This document shows, in pieces, positions 49,226 through 59,898 of a stretch of 64,000 nt of DNA. Source of the DNA: Fomitopsis serialis (taxonomy: Eukaryota > Basidiomycota > Agaricomycetes > Polyporales > Fomitopsidaceae); the NCBI RefSeq assembly GCF_022376445.1, contig NW_025955168.1, positions 1 to 64,000 of the forward strand, in the 5' to 3' direction. Under the pieces are notes generated by a model. The model saw nothing but the letters and a program-made list of their open reading frames with translations. It searched no databases and was not told the DNA's origin. Every line of letters starts with the position of its first letter. Positions within the stretch are counted from its first letter, which is position 1. The translations under genes were made by a program, and so were the position numbers.

Positions 49226-50015
49226 CCCGAGTCGCGCTGGTGCCCCCGACTGGCATCGACGAACTGCGGTCCATCATGTTCAATACATCCAGGTCGTGCC
49301 CTATCGGCAGGGCGTGCACTGCCCACAGGACTCGTGTTTGTGAAACTGGAGATAGCGCTGAGGTGTCAGAGAAGATAACGCAGAGAAAGGTACATACTTA
49401 CGTGAGCGAAGCCTGCAACCGCCTCTCCCGTAGGCAGACTATAAAGCGACCTTTTTAAGTGGGGGAGGACGGTCACATATCATTGAGACAATGTTAGTGC
49501 TCTTGTTCATCGCGATGACTTCGCCCATTCCGATTGCAGGTCCTTGAGCGAGTCGTAGTCGAGTCGTAGTGTCCGTTGCAGACCATAAAAGCCGACAAGC
49601 GTCTATTATGGTCGAGTCCATCCTGACGTACGATATGAGTCTCCGGATAGACTAGAGTTCTCATATCAACTCACAGTACCTCCTCACACCGCTTGATAGG
49701 CAGAACAGGAACGGAACTTCCGCTCGCAGGAATAATACCGAGAAGCTTGTTCCACCCACTGATCAAATCGCCACAGTGCTTCTTCAAGAGGTCCTTGAGC
49801 GGAACACCCATCTCCGAGTCCTCCTAGACGGCACAGGGGTTATTCACATGTCTGCTAATGCAAAACAGCTTCGTACCCTGGTTCTGTGGGCGGCCAAAGC
49901 CCGCATTGAAACCACTCTGAGCGGCCGCCGCGCCTGTACATACTACGACGGTCTCGACGTTCGCCAGCCTCCTGTGGTCGGACAGCCCAATCCGACGTCC
50001 GCGGGGAAACTAGTA
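49226..50015 (-). pseudogene. NUO51 pseudogene (partial copy)
   Basis: Diverged copy of part of the NUO51 gene at 55707-57427. It matches the end of exon 3, the following intron, exon 4 (IAMNKSTNIVSMI against [13 protein letters not shown]), and a small part of exon 5. Retained introns show DNA-level duplication. About 520 bp of exon 5 and flanking DNA are missing between 49225 and the position matching 55970, and exon 4 is interrupted at about 49423-49475 by a copy of the repeat found at 21782. It cannot encode a working complex I subunit. Confidence 0.8.
49423..49475 (+). repeat. Diverged third copy of the 115-bp repeat core
   Basis: Matches the hairpin core of the repeats at 21782 and 24141 at roughly 80 percent (taggcagactataaagcga against taggcagaccctaaagaag; then gtgggggaggacggtc). 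It lies inside the NUO51 pseudogene, between sequences that are adjacent in the intact gene, so it arrived by insertion. Confidence 0.75.
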
Positions 50016-50629
50016 GTATGTTTGGCGGCTTTTCTGTTCTGTGACGGAGACAGAACGGAGACTTGGAAAGTAGTGTCCCTACAGTAGTAGTATACACTGA
50101 GTAGGCCCAGTACCGGCTGTGGATACCGGGCCGAGGCCCGAGGATCCATGAGATCGGCTCGAAACATGCCTGCCAACGCACTCGCAGCATCTACGCTCGC
50201 GTAGACATGCTCTGCTTTTGTATCACCGATTCGTGACCGGCGTGCAAGCGGTGTCCTACCAAACGATATACATGGTACGTGGCCGATCTCGCTGCTGAGG
50301 AGGTTGGCAGAGCTCAGGCTCGAGGGAGGGACATCCTATCAAGCTGCATATCTACTCGACTCGGACGGAGGACACCATAGCTCGAAATCTCAAGTCACTT
50401 CATATGGAATAGATGGTGGCGGGCTATTTCGTCACTGAGGCTGTGGCCGGAGTCGGGTCTCGGGGTCCTCGACATGAAAAGGCAAGTACTGACCGTGACC
50501 TAGCCAGTACTATGATATGGCTGACCAGGTACGCACTCCTACCATCGACCACAAACGCATACAGCTGACTCGGACTCGGAGGCCGCCACTGCCATGGCGC
50601 CGGTAGCAGCCATAGCCTGGCCATGAGTC
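50016..50629. other. Intergenic
   Basis: About 610 bp between duplication units A and B. No gene seen. Confidence 0.4.
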
Positions 50630-51182
50630 GAGATCGGATCGCTTCTATGTGGTCCTTACGCTCGAGGTTTGTAGCCTGAACTCCTGCATTGGGCATGTAT
50701 CAGGGGGAAGGGCTTATTCGGAGCGCCGCTATACTGGACAGCTCGCTGCGCTGACATTATTCGGATCCTCTTTAGTACTGGCCTGGGGATGGAAACGCGG
50801 GGTCTCTCACCGCAGAACCAGTGTGGTCAATCTGAAGTATCCGCTCTACCGTCAGGTTCGTCTCAAGCAATATATGGTCAGGCAATGTCTGAATTGGATT
50901 TCTTCGATTCAGGCACATCTCGTCCAGCGTCAGACTGTCACACAGCACTCATGAGGTCGGACAGGTGTCATCGTAAGTCCGCCATTGGCTCTCGTCAAAT
51001 CTCGAGTCAACCCAACTTAAGCATGTAACATATCGAGGATAGCGAAGCTGTCAGGCCATGCACCCGCGGCGGTGCACCGCCATACCGACATGTATATAGG
51101 GCATAACTCTACTCTATGTCTGAGGTATAAACGTCCTGCCACATACCACGTCCCGCCGGAGTTCCATTGGTACCGCCACGCG

Positions 51183-52441
51183 ATGGGGGCGCTCCCTATA
51201 GCAGAGGCGCAGCTGGTCGCGCTCTTCATGCAAAGTGTAGCCTACGGCGTCCACTTGGTGACGTTCGCTATCTGCATATACACCTGGTTCCGTCGTTCGA
51301 GCAACTCCCGGACATCGGCGTCCACGATTTGGTTGTGTGTCGCCATCGCCTTCTTCGTCATCGGCAGTTGCGACGTCTCCTTCAACCTGTACCACAACCT
51401 CATGGCGTTCGTCCTCCCTGCTACAGCGTCCTCTGGCGCGAAGACTGTTTTTGACGATGCGGGCGATTGGGTAAACGTGATGCGCGTACGTAGTGCATTT
51501 GGTCAGCGTGTTTTGTGTGACTGATGCAAAGTTCACTTCACAGAGTGTTTGGTTCTATATGAATGCTGCCCTCTCCGACGCAGCCTTGGTAAGGACAATG
51601 TTGGGAAATACGCACATCAACGTGTATTCACTCTTGCGTATCTAGATTTACCGGTGCTGGATGGTGTATGCCAATTCACGCCATCGGGCGATAGTCGGAA
51701 CAGTACCTCTAGTACTCTGGCTCGCATGCATGGCCTTCGCTGTCACGATTGTGTACTACCTGAGCACTGTGGGTGCGGATACCACTATACCCATGATCCC
51801 GCAACTGCAACCCTTCCTATACTCGTTCTATGTGACGACACTTGTGTTGAATCTCCTCACGACCGGTGCGTTGTATTCCAGGTTCCGACGTATGTCAAAT
51901 GTGTCTCTGACGCTGTTGCATCGTCGGTCGCAGGTCTAATCATCGTCAGACTGTGGAAGATTCATAGGCGGACTTCAGCAGACTTCGCACAGACCTGGCG
52001 CGTTCGAAGTCCGAGTCGACTCAGCTTCGCGGATATCATCTTGATTATGGTCGAATCCGCGCTCCTGTACACCACGACCGTCGTGTTCTGCGTCGTCTTG
52101 GATCTTGCCAGGACAAATGTGTACTACGGGATCACCGATATCGTGAGTCACCCACATCGGACTGTCGTACAGCTTTTGACATTCTGGTTTGCCATTCGCA
52201 GAGCCTCGAAGTCGCCGGTATCTCCTTCGACATGATCATCATCCGTATCTGGACCGGGGTGTCGACGGAAGAGACGCAGGCATTCGCGGCAACCCTCCCC
52301 ACCCCGTCAAAATTGACAATGGAACGGATGGAACAGGCAGCCTCTGTTCACTCAGGCTCGACGGATCTGCGCGTGATCGATCTTGCGGTTTCTCGTGTCG
52401 AAGTGGTCAAGTGGCAAGGATCTGACGAGAACCCTGTCTGA
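51183..52441 (+). CDS. Seven-helix membrane protein, array member 4
   Basis: Five exons: 51183-51485, 51544-51588, 51646-51865, 51934-52142 and 52202-52441; phase closes to 338 residues. Begins MGALPIAEAQLVALFMQSVA and follows member 3 closely: FFVIGSCDVSFNLYHN, SVWFYMNAALSDAAL, IYRCWMVYANSRHRAIVG, LLTTGLIIVRLWKIHRRTS, ADIILIMVESALLYTTTVV, SLEVAGISFDMIIIRIWTG. Exon 4 is 6 nt longer than in members 1 and 3. Close similarity to member 3, including about 300 bp of shared upstream DNA, fits its place in the segmental duplication. No known function. Confidence 0.88.
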
Positions 52442-53306
52442 TGCTTGGCGACCATCGACTACGGTGCTGGTCAAGATCCCCTTCTGCGTGGCAGGCTATG
52501 AACTACTTTTGTAACTTATAGCCCGAGAGGTGAGGGACATAAAACATGTATTCTACGACGCTTACACGAGATGCTGCGGCTACTGAACATGAAACCACGA
52601 TCATGTCGAACGCAGCAGAACCACACACCAGTCAATTCTGCCTTCGAATAGCCCCAGCTCTCCGCCGGTGAGCTTGTGGCGTCCTCTGCATCGAGGTCAA
52701 AGTCATTGAAGATTCATCAAGAGCCCATCGTTATGGCGGCTCACCGCAGTTCCACAGGGCCCGTCATACCCAGTGGTCATATCGAGGACAGTCGCCATAC
52801 TCGTACCTGCGCTTCTAAAAGTGCCCATGTTGCCAGTCAAAGTGGTAGTGGTGTTCGGGAACCGTAGTCCTCTCTGTCCCGCGGTCGGGATGATTTCCGT
52901 TGAAAAGTCGAACCTGACCACATTGATCCACGCAACGACGTTCGCGGCTTGGACTTTCCTGGGGATCTGCAAGCTGGTTATGGGTGACTGTCGTTGTCTT
53001 TTGCATCGATGCTCGTGTTGGCACCATCGACTCCTCACAACGTCTCCGTACTTCGCTTCTCTGCATCAAGGGTGTCACTCACAATACAGTGATAGGGGCG
53101 GAAGCCAGGTACAAAACAGTATAGATGAGGCTACAAATACTCTACAACATTTCGTTATGGTACTATACAATGATACGCTTCAGAGCATTACACCAATGAG
53201 CAGGAAAGCAACAAATTACTCAACGAGGACGTCATTCAAACCTCGCGGCGTGCGTCGCAGTCGAACGTACTGACCGCCACTAACGCCGTCGCCGTCTAAC
53301 AGACAC
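52442..53306. other. Intergenic, convergent genes
   Basis: About 865 bp between the stops of members 4 and 5. The first 200 bp resemble the DNA after member 3 (47060-47260). No gene seen. Confidence 0.5.
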
Positions 53307-54543
53307 TCAAGGCCAGTCCTTGCCATCTTCGATGCGAACGGTATGAAGGCTGACGACAATGGGTGACACAGCCCTACTGCGCTCCATCGTATGCACTTCC
53401 TGGGTATCTCTTCGCTCGTCGCGCCCTTGCCCCTGCGATTGTGCAAAGTGAGGGGTTTGCTCCGCCGTGACGCCACGCCAGATGCGTATGATGATGAGGT
53501 CGAATGTGATGCCCGCAAGCTCCACGCTCTGATAACAACAACGCAACAGTGTTAGCCGCTGTGAGACGTCCAAGAATGTCGACAGACTTACAAGGTCGCT
53601 GGTCCCGTAGTATGCGTTCGATCCCGCGAGCTCGACGATGATGCTAACCCCGACCGAGAGGGTATAGAGCAGTGCAGACTCGACGAATATCCGCATTGCA
53701 CTCCTGATGCGGTCTGTGCTACACAAGCTGCTCTTGAAGAACGCAGTGGTCTGATGGTGTATGTCCCAGATGCGATACACGATCAAGCCTGGTTGTAGTC
53801 GCGTGAGTACATGAGCTGTCGGATATACGTCAGGATGAGCGCACCTGTCGCTAAGATGTTCAACGCGAGGGTCAAAATGAAGTAAGCGACTAGGTATGGC
53901 CGGAGGCGGGTCGCGTCGGGTATCGAGGTCGACTCGTGAAGGGTGGAGAGGACTACGATGTCCATGACTGCGCAGACGATGGCCCCGAGGCAGAGCAGTA
54001 TGGGTATGAAGAGGATGAACCAGTGGTGCTTCTTGAAGTCATACTGTTTGTAGACGATCCAGCAGCGAGCAGTCTGGTGCTGCGTTAGCACAAACAAAGA
54101 GACAACGGCGAGCAGGGTACTCACAAGGGCGATATCAGAGACCACGGCACTCGATCGAGCCCAAACGCTCTGAACGCTGGTGAGCATAGGGTGGCTTGCA
54201 AAGTGGTCATACTACTACTGACCCGCATGACGTCGACCCAGTTCGACATATCATTGAACTGATATTCTGCGCCGCCTTTCCCCGAGTACAGCACGAAGGC
54301 CATGATGTTGTGGGCCAGGTTGAACGAGACATCGAGCGTCCCGATAGCGAATAGAATGACCGCAACAAACATCCATGGCCACGTCTTGGATGTTCCACGC
54401 GAGTGCCGGACCGTGAACCAGGTGTACATGCACTGCGCGAAGGTGACCACGTGGATGCCATACGAGACGGATTCCATGAACAGGGCGACCAGCTGGGCCT
54501 CTGTGATTGGAAATGCACGGCCAGAGTTGGGCATGGACGACAT
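53307..54543 (-). CDS. Seven-helix membrane protein, array member 5
   Basis: Five exons on the minus strand: 54543-54223, 54169-54125, 54073-53845, 53788-53592 and 53528-53307; phase closes to 337 residues. Begins MSSMPNSGRAFPITEAQLVA; then FAIGTLDVSFNLAHNIMAF, SVWARSSAVVSDIAL (45-nt exon as in the others), CWIVYKQYDFKKHHWF, ILATGLIVYRIWDIHHQT, RIFVESALLYTLSVGVSII, VELAGITFDLIIIRIWRG, and a polar tail ending RIEDGKDWP. It is the most divergent intact member; the fragment at 48500 is its decayed duplicate. Function unknown. Confidence 0.87.
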
Positions 54544-55706
54544 CGTAGGCTGGGTGCTTGAAGGGGACCAGTTTTCAATCGTGGAGAGCGTCGCTATCGC
54601 TCGCTGTGTCGTTTTTGTGCGGGGATAGGCTCTGCGGAGATGGCCCCAGTCCCGGGGCGCGCGCTGCCAGCATGCGATAGATAAATGTAGTTCCCTGCGA
54701 ACACGTCAAGCTAGATATGGGCCTCCTGCACCTCACTAAACTTTGACTGATTGCATCCGCAGCTCATGTCGGCGTCTCCCGACAGAGGCTACACGTGGAC
54801 GCCATAGACCTTGCACACTTCTGTCAGGGACTCAGAGATGTTCGCGTCGAGAGCAGGTCGTGTGCGCCTACTACATAGTACAAGTCTTGTGTCGGATGAT
54901 GTTGGAGTCCGAACAGATCGGCTGGCGGACGACGTCCGATGACTGAGCGGTTCCGAACCGACTGAACAAAATCAATTTGTTAGACAGCTCCCAAAGGCAC
55001 TTGGTAGCTCCTCTTACCCTGATCCAGTTTCAGCTACCCACGACAACGGGCTTATCTCAGGAGGGAGGAGGAGTTCGAGTCACGGCGAGTGCTTGGTATC
55101 ACCAAGCAGCCCCGGAGCAGCCCTGCAGGATGTTGAGATGATCATGAATGCGATATTAGACCGCTACCGACGTATGATGAAAGGGTGGCTCCTCGAACAC
55201 TAATCAGTCGCTAGAAGTGCTCACCTGTCCTGGATTTCAGGGGTAGGCATATTGTATCGCTGCCAAGTACGTTCGCTCTTCGACAACAACAAGTCGCTGA
55301 TTACGTCCTAGCTATACAGACAATTAGCCAAAATTAGCCAGACGCTTCGGCATTACAATCGTTCAATTGCCTGACCTCAGAGCATAACCCACACGACTCC
55401 CACCACCTTCACCATTGACGTGCACCACGAGAAAGATATGATCAGTATCCTGGCCAACAAGCAGGGCCGAGTCAAGCCATGTAATGGAATGTGTCGAATA
55501 GGCTTCGCGCAAGCCCCGGATACTATAGGTGGGCTGTGCGTGCGCCTCTAGTTCCTAATTCCTGACGTCCAGCGTCGAGCGCAGCCAACGCAACGTCGTC
55601 CGTGGGGTAGCCAAATCCAAACAAGACTGACATATGGCCACCGGAACTATATACATGCAGCGCTTGCATGCGTCCTTACTGTATCCCATTCTACCGCCGC
55701 CACCGT
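54544..55706. other. Intergenic
   Basis: About 1.16 kb upstream of member 5 and downstream of NUO51. The part 55255-55440 is duplicated at 49050-49225. No gene recognised. Confidence 0.45.
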
Positions 55707-57427
55707 TCACTGCCGCACGGGCGGCGCGACCTCCGGCAGGTTCGCGCCCATGTTGTCCGGGAGCGCCAGCGTCGGGTCCGTCTGGCTATTGAGACGACCA
55801 CCAAAGAGCACAGTCCCGTTCTCCGCGCGGAACTGCTCGATGCGCTTCTCGACTTCTGGGCGGAAGTGACGCATGAGGCCTTGAATCGGCCATGCCGCGG
55901 CGTCGCCCAACGCACAGATCGTGCGGCCCTCGACCTGCTTGGTGAGCTCGAGCAGCATGTCAATCTCGCGCTGGTGACCCCGGCCCTCGACGAAGCGGTC
56001 CATCATGTTCATCATCCAGGTCGTGCCCTCTCGGCAGGGCGTGCACTGCCCGCAGGACTCGTGTTTGTAAAACTAGGGACAATGCTGGATCAACCGAAGA
56101 AGATAACGCAGAAGAAGGTACTTACGTGAGCGAAGCGTGCAATCGCCTTGACAATGTCAGTGCTCTTGTTCATCACAATGACCGCACCCGTTCCGAGGCC
56201 CGATTGTAGGTCCTTGAGCGAGTCGTAGTCCATCCTGACGTACAACATGAGTCTCCGGCTGGACTCAAGTTCACATGTCAACTCACAGTGCCTCCTCGCA
56301 CTGCTTGATAGGCAGAACAGGGACGGAGCTGCCGCCAGGAATAATTCCGAGAAGGTTGTCCCACCCGCCAATCACGCCACCACAGTGCTTCTCGACGAGG
56401 TCCTTGAGCGGGATACTCATCTCCTCTTCAACCACACAAGGGTTGTTCACATGCCCGCTGATGCAGAACAGCTTCGTGCCCTGGTTCCGTGGGCGGCCAA
56501 AGCCCGCAAACCACGCTGATCCGCGCCTGCAGATAGTTGGCGCCACCGCGACGGTCTCGACGTTCGCCACAGTGGTCGGACAGCCAAACAAGCCGACGTC
56601 CGCAGGGAAAGGCGGCTTGAGGCGCGGCTTGCCTTGCTTGCCCTCGATCGACTCAATGAGCGCCGTCTCCTCACCGCAAATGTAAGCACCCGCGCCACGG
56701 TGCAGGTACACGTCGAAAGCATATCCACTTCCGCAGGCGTTCTTGCCGAGAAGGCCCGCAGCATACGCCTCGCTGATGGCCTGCTGTACGTGAGACGCCT
56801 CTTGGAAGAACTCGCCACGGATGTAGATGTACGCCGCGGTCGCGTTCATCGCACGGCCAGCTACGAGACAGCCCTCGATGAGCTTGTGTGGGTCACCGCG
56901 CAAGATCTCTCTGTCCTTGCATGTCCCCGGCTCTCCTTCATCAGCATTGACGACGAGGTAGCGGGGTCTGGCCGGGGTCAGCTTGGTCTATATGCAGGGA
57001 CATGCGGAACGGACCGTGGATCTTTCTCCCATCCAGGCTTGTTCATGAAACTCCATTTCAACCCACTGGGGAACCCAGCCCCTCCACGACCCCTTAGACC
57101 GGAGTCCTTGATGGTCTGGATAATCCACGAGTCACCCTTCAGAACGATATCCTTCGTTTTGTGCCAGTCACCCCGAGCCTGGATGGAATGGGGTTAACAG
57201 AGGGGTCGCCGGGCAGGGTTGAACGACCTCACCTGTGCACCTTTCAATCCATGGTCATGCCTGCAGTTCGCATTGGTGAAAATGCGGTCCTGGTCCTTCA
57301 GGCCCCCATATCGCCTCGGCGGGGGGTCCTGCACCGTAGCGAACGACCGCCGCAAGTTGAGCTTCGCCCGGAAGGGCCTCGCTATTTCTGTGAAAGACGT
57401 TGGAAATAATGTTAACACTGATTGCAT
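55707..57427 (-). CDS. NUO51: NADH dehydrogenase 51-kDa flavoprotein (complex I)
   Basis: NDUFV1-type subunit of mitochondrial complex I; oxidises NADH and carries FMN and a 4Fe-4S cluster (N3) on the matrix side. Five exons: 57427-57233, 57178-57015, 56967-56287, 56234-56126 and 56072-55707; phase closes to 504 residues, normal for the family. The basic presequence [12 protein letters not shown], then [10 protein letters not shown], suits mitochondrial import. Motifs: [16 protein letters not shown] (nucleotide/FMN site), [35 protein letters not shown], and the cluster ligands [11 protein letters not shown] plus the later Cys in [15 protein letters not shown]. The tail ends [11 protein letters not shown] partial pseudogene copy lies at 49226. 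The start at 57427 was chosen over an upstream in-frame start because it gives a classical presequence. Confidence 0.95.
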
Positions 57428-57775
57428 GCGGTCAGAAATGGAGGAGACAGCGACGCACGCGAGGAGGACGATGCTCTGAGCATCGTCGTGGTCGATGAGC
57501 AAAGGGTGTCTGGCGATTGGCCCAGCCGCCGCCGTATGACGGGCCAGCGACCGCGAGCGCTTACTGATCGTACCCGGGCAACCCCGAGTTCCTCCCCCCT
57601 ATTTTCCCGGCACGTGCGATTCCCGACGCGCGACCGGCCCGGGCAACGCGTCGACATGGTCCGGTCGAGTCGTCGAATTGGAATCTCCAGTCAAGCAAGT
57701 CTGCAAGTTGACTCTGACCGGTACGATTGCTGTGCACTGGGTGAGACAATCTATCTTTTGACATGAAAGATAACA
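57428..57775. promoter_or_regulatory. NUO51 upstream region
   Basis: About 350 bp of normal GC composition between the NUO51 start and the sharp edge of the AT-rich block. It must contain the NUO51 promoter; no TATA box is obvious. Confidence 0.45.
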
Positions 57776-58648
57776 AAAAAGAGGCCTTACAATTTCAAAA
57801 TCCTTTTTCCATGAATGATTGCTAAAATGATTGAGAATATTTCATTGATCCCTGTGCCTGAGGTATTGCAAAAGGATCCCATACAGGATTGTGAACAAAT
57901 TTTATGTGATCATACCCATGTACTTCATGGTCAATGATAGAGTAAGGATTCTGAACAACTTTTGAATCTTTTGTGCCCTAAGGATTGCAGAAAGATTTGA
58001 AACCAGATCACAATGGCCTGGTATGTTATAATTTCTTTGACTTCATGCAGCAAATGATGGCAAACTGATACTGAATCTAACACAAGTGAGTTACTCATAA
58101 AAGATTGAAACCTAATGTTGAAGACCACAATTTTGGATTATGTATCAATATCTTGCAGTGAATTATGGAGAACTTATCAAGGATCATATCTCTGATCTTC
58201 TGGATGGAAGTGTGCCTATAGTATAAGAGATATTGTGGAGATGGTGACTGTCATGCAGAGTATATAATCTCAACTTCCTCCTTCTGCTATCTTTCCTTGC
58301 ATGAGATAATGGCCAGCAGTTTCATCACCATGCAACACTAGGTACAAATCCTATTGACATCATCAGCTAGGAAAGATATGTCACATATGGTCACAGCCTG
58401 TTATGAATCACTCAGTCCAACAAGATACATAAATGATTGTGACAGGTGTGTTATCAATCCATTATGTACAAGTGGCTCAGAAAGATGTAAGAATGATTGT
58501 GACAGTGCCTGTCACAGGAGACTACTCCACCCAATGATGAGATGGTGCTATTGCAATACATGTGAATACACTTATGCAAGGGTATGCACCAGTGACACTG
58601 AGCTTTTGTACATGTACATGTACAAGTGGCACATGTGAATGCATAAGT

Positions 58649-59807
58649 AACACAGTGTGGGACTGGTGCAAATTTGTGCACTCAAGTGACACCCTGGCTG
58701 TGCATGTGGGCATCATCAAGCATGACTGGCATGAGAGCAGGACAAATAATGTTACAAATTCCCATGCACTGGCTAGGATGTACCAGTGCACCATGGGGGT
58801 GCCAATGTACAAATAGCACAGTATGGGACAAATACAAACCTGTACATACCAGTGACACCCTGGATGTGCACGTGCCTATTGTTGGACATGACTGACACCA
58901 GGGCAATACAAGTCACATGCCAGATTCCCACACACTGGCTAGGATGTACAAGTGGCACATGTGGATGTACATGTAAGACAGTACAGCATGGGTACAGATT
59001 TTTACACTATAGTGACATCCTGGATGTGCTTGTAGGTATTGCCTGACATGGCCATCACAACAGTTGTACAAGTCATATGTTGGATTCCCAAGCACTGGCT
59101 AGGATGTACCAGTGGCACATGTGGATGTACAAGTAACACTGTATGGGGTGGGTATGAAACTAAATGGTTCAATGATACCCTGAATGTGCATTTGGGAATT
59201 GACAGGCATGATCAACACAACAGCTGTACAAGTAACATTTTATATTCCTGTGTAATGGCTAGGATGTACCAGTGGCATGTGTGGATGTACAAGTAACACC
59301 ATACAGAATGGGCATGCACTTGTACACTGCACTGATGCCCTATATGTGCACATAGGTGTTATCAGACATGACAAGCACAAGGACAGTGTGAGTGACATTT
59401 TGCATTCCTGTGCATTGGCTGGGATGTACAAGTGGCACATGTGGATTTACATGTAACACAGAACAGGACAGGTACAAACTTGTGCACTATTGTGACACCC
59501 AGAATATGCCCATGTGCATTACCAAATGTGACTTGCACGAAAGTGAAACAGATAATAAGTCAAATTCCCATGCATTGGCTAGGATGTACCAGTGGCACAT
59601 GTACATGTACATGTAACACAGTATAGGATGAGGACACACTTATATGTTCCAGTGACACCTTGGGCATACATGTACAGCATATCAAAGTTTGCTTGCACAG
59701 GAGCAGTGCAAGTAATATTTCAAATTCTGATACACTGGCTAGGATGTACAAGTGGCACATATTGTTGTACATGTACCACTGCACAGCATAAGTAACAACT
59801 TGTACAC
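58649..59807 (+). repeat. Palindrome left arm, 160-bp satellite array
   Basis: Pairs base for base with 59899-61057 (position i with 119706 minus i). A landmark, ggctaggatgta (once ggctgggatgta), begins at 58771, 58937, 59097, 59257, 59417, 59577 and 59737: one step of 166 and five of exactly 160 bp. Each unit carries a gtgacacc box, a variable middle, and tacaagtggcacatgtggat-type sequence. Units differ from one another by perhaps a quarter of positions, while the arms appear identical. Confidence 0.93.
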
Positions 59808-59898
59808 TTTAGTGACACCTATGCTCCAACACCTAGCTAGTGCATGGGAATGTAACCTGTGTTGATCAGGTCTGGTAATGCACACATACACATTCTGG
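59808..59898. other. Palindrome spacer
   Basis: 91 bp of unique sequence between the two inverted arms. It contains cctagctagtgcatggg and gttgatcaggtctggtaatgc, which look like rearranged pieces of the satellite unit, but it is not itself inverted. Confidence 0.85.

Larger units (their letters stand above)
45250..50015. repeat. Segmental duplication, unit A
   Basis: Gene order and strands match unit B (about 50630-56640): a conserved upstream region (45250-45600 resembles 50630-50950), a plus-strand seven-helix gene, a minus-strand seven-helix gene and the minus-strand NUO51. Introns are kept in the copies, so it is a DNA-level duplication. In unit A the second gene is a fragment and the third a pseudogene. 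Confidence 0.7.
50630..56640. repeat. Segmental duplication, unit B
   Basis: Counterpart of unit A (45250-50015): upstream region, plus-strand seven-helix gene (51183), minus-strand seven-helix gene (54543), shared flank (55255-55440 matches 49050-49225), and NUO51 up to about 56640. All three genes are intact here. Confidence 0.7.

Noticed and set aside
49201..49458. Functional small gene over the NUO51 copy
   Set aside because: The frame translates the antisense strand of the duplicated NUO51 exon and runs into the inserted repeat.
55668..56685. Plus-strand open frames over NUO51
   Set aside because: Antisense to conserved NUO51 exons that carry the iron-sulfur and FMN motifs.
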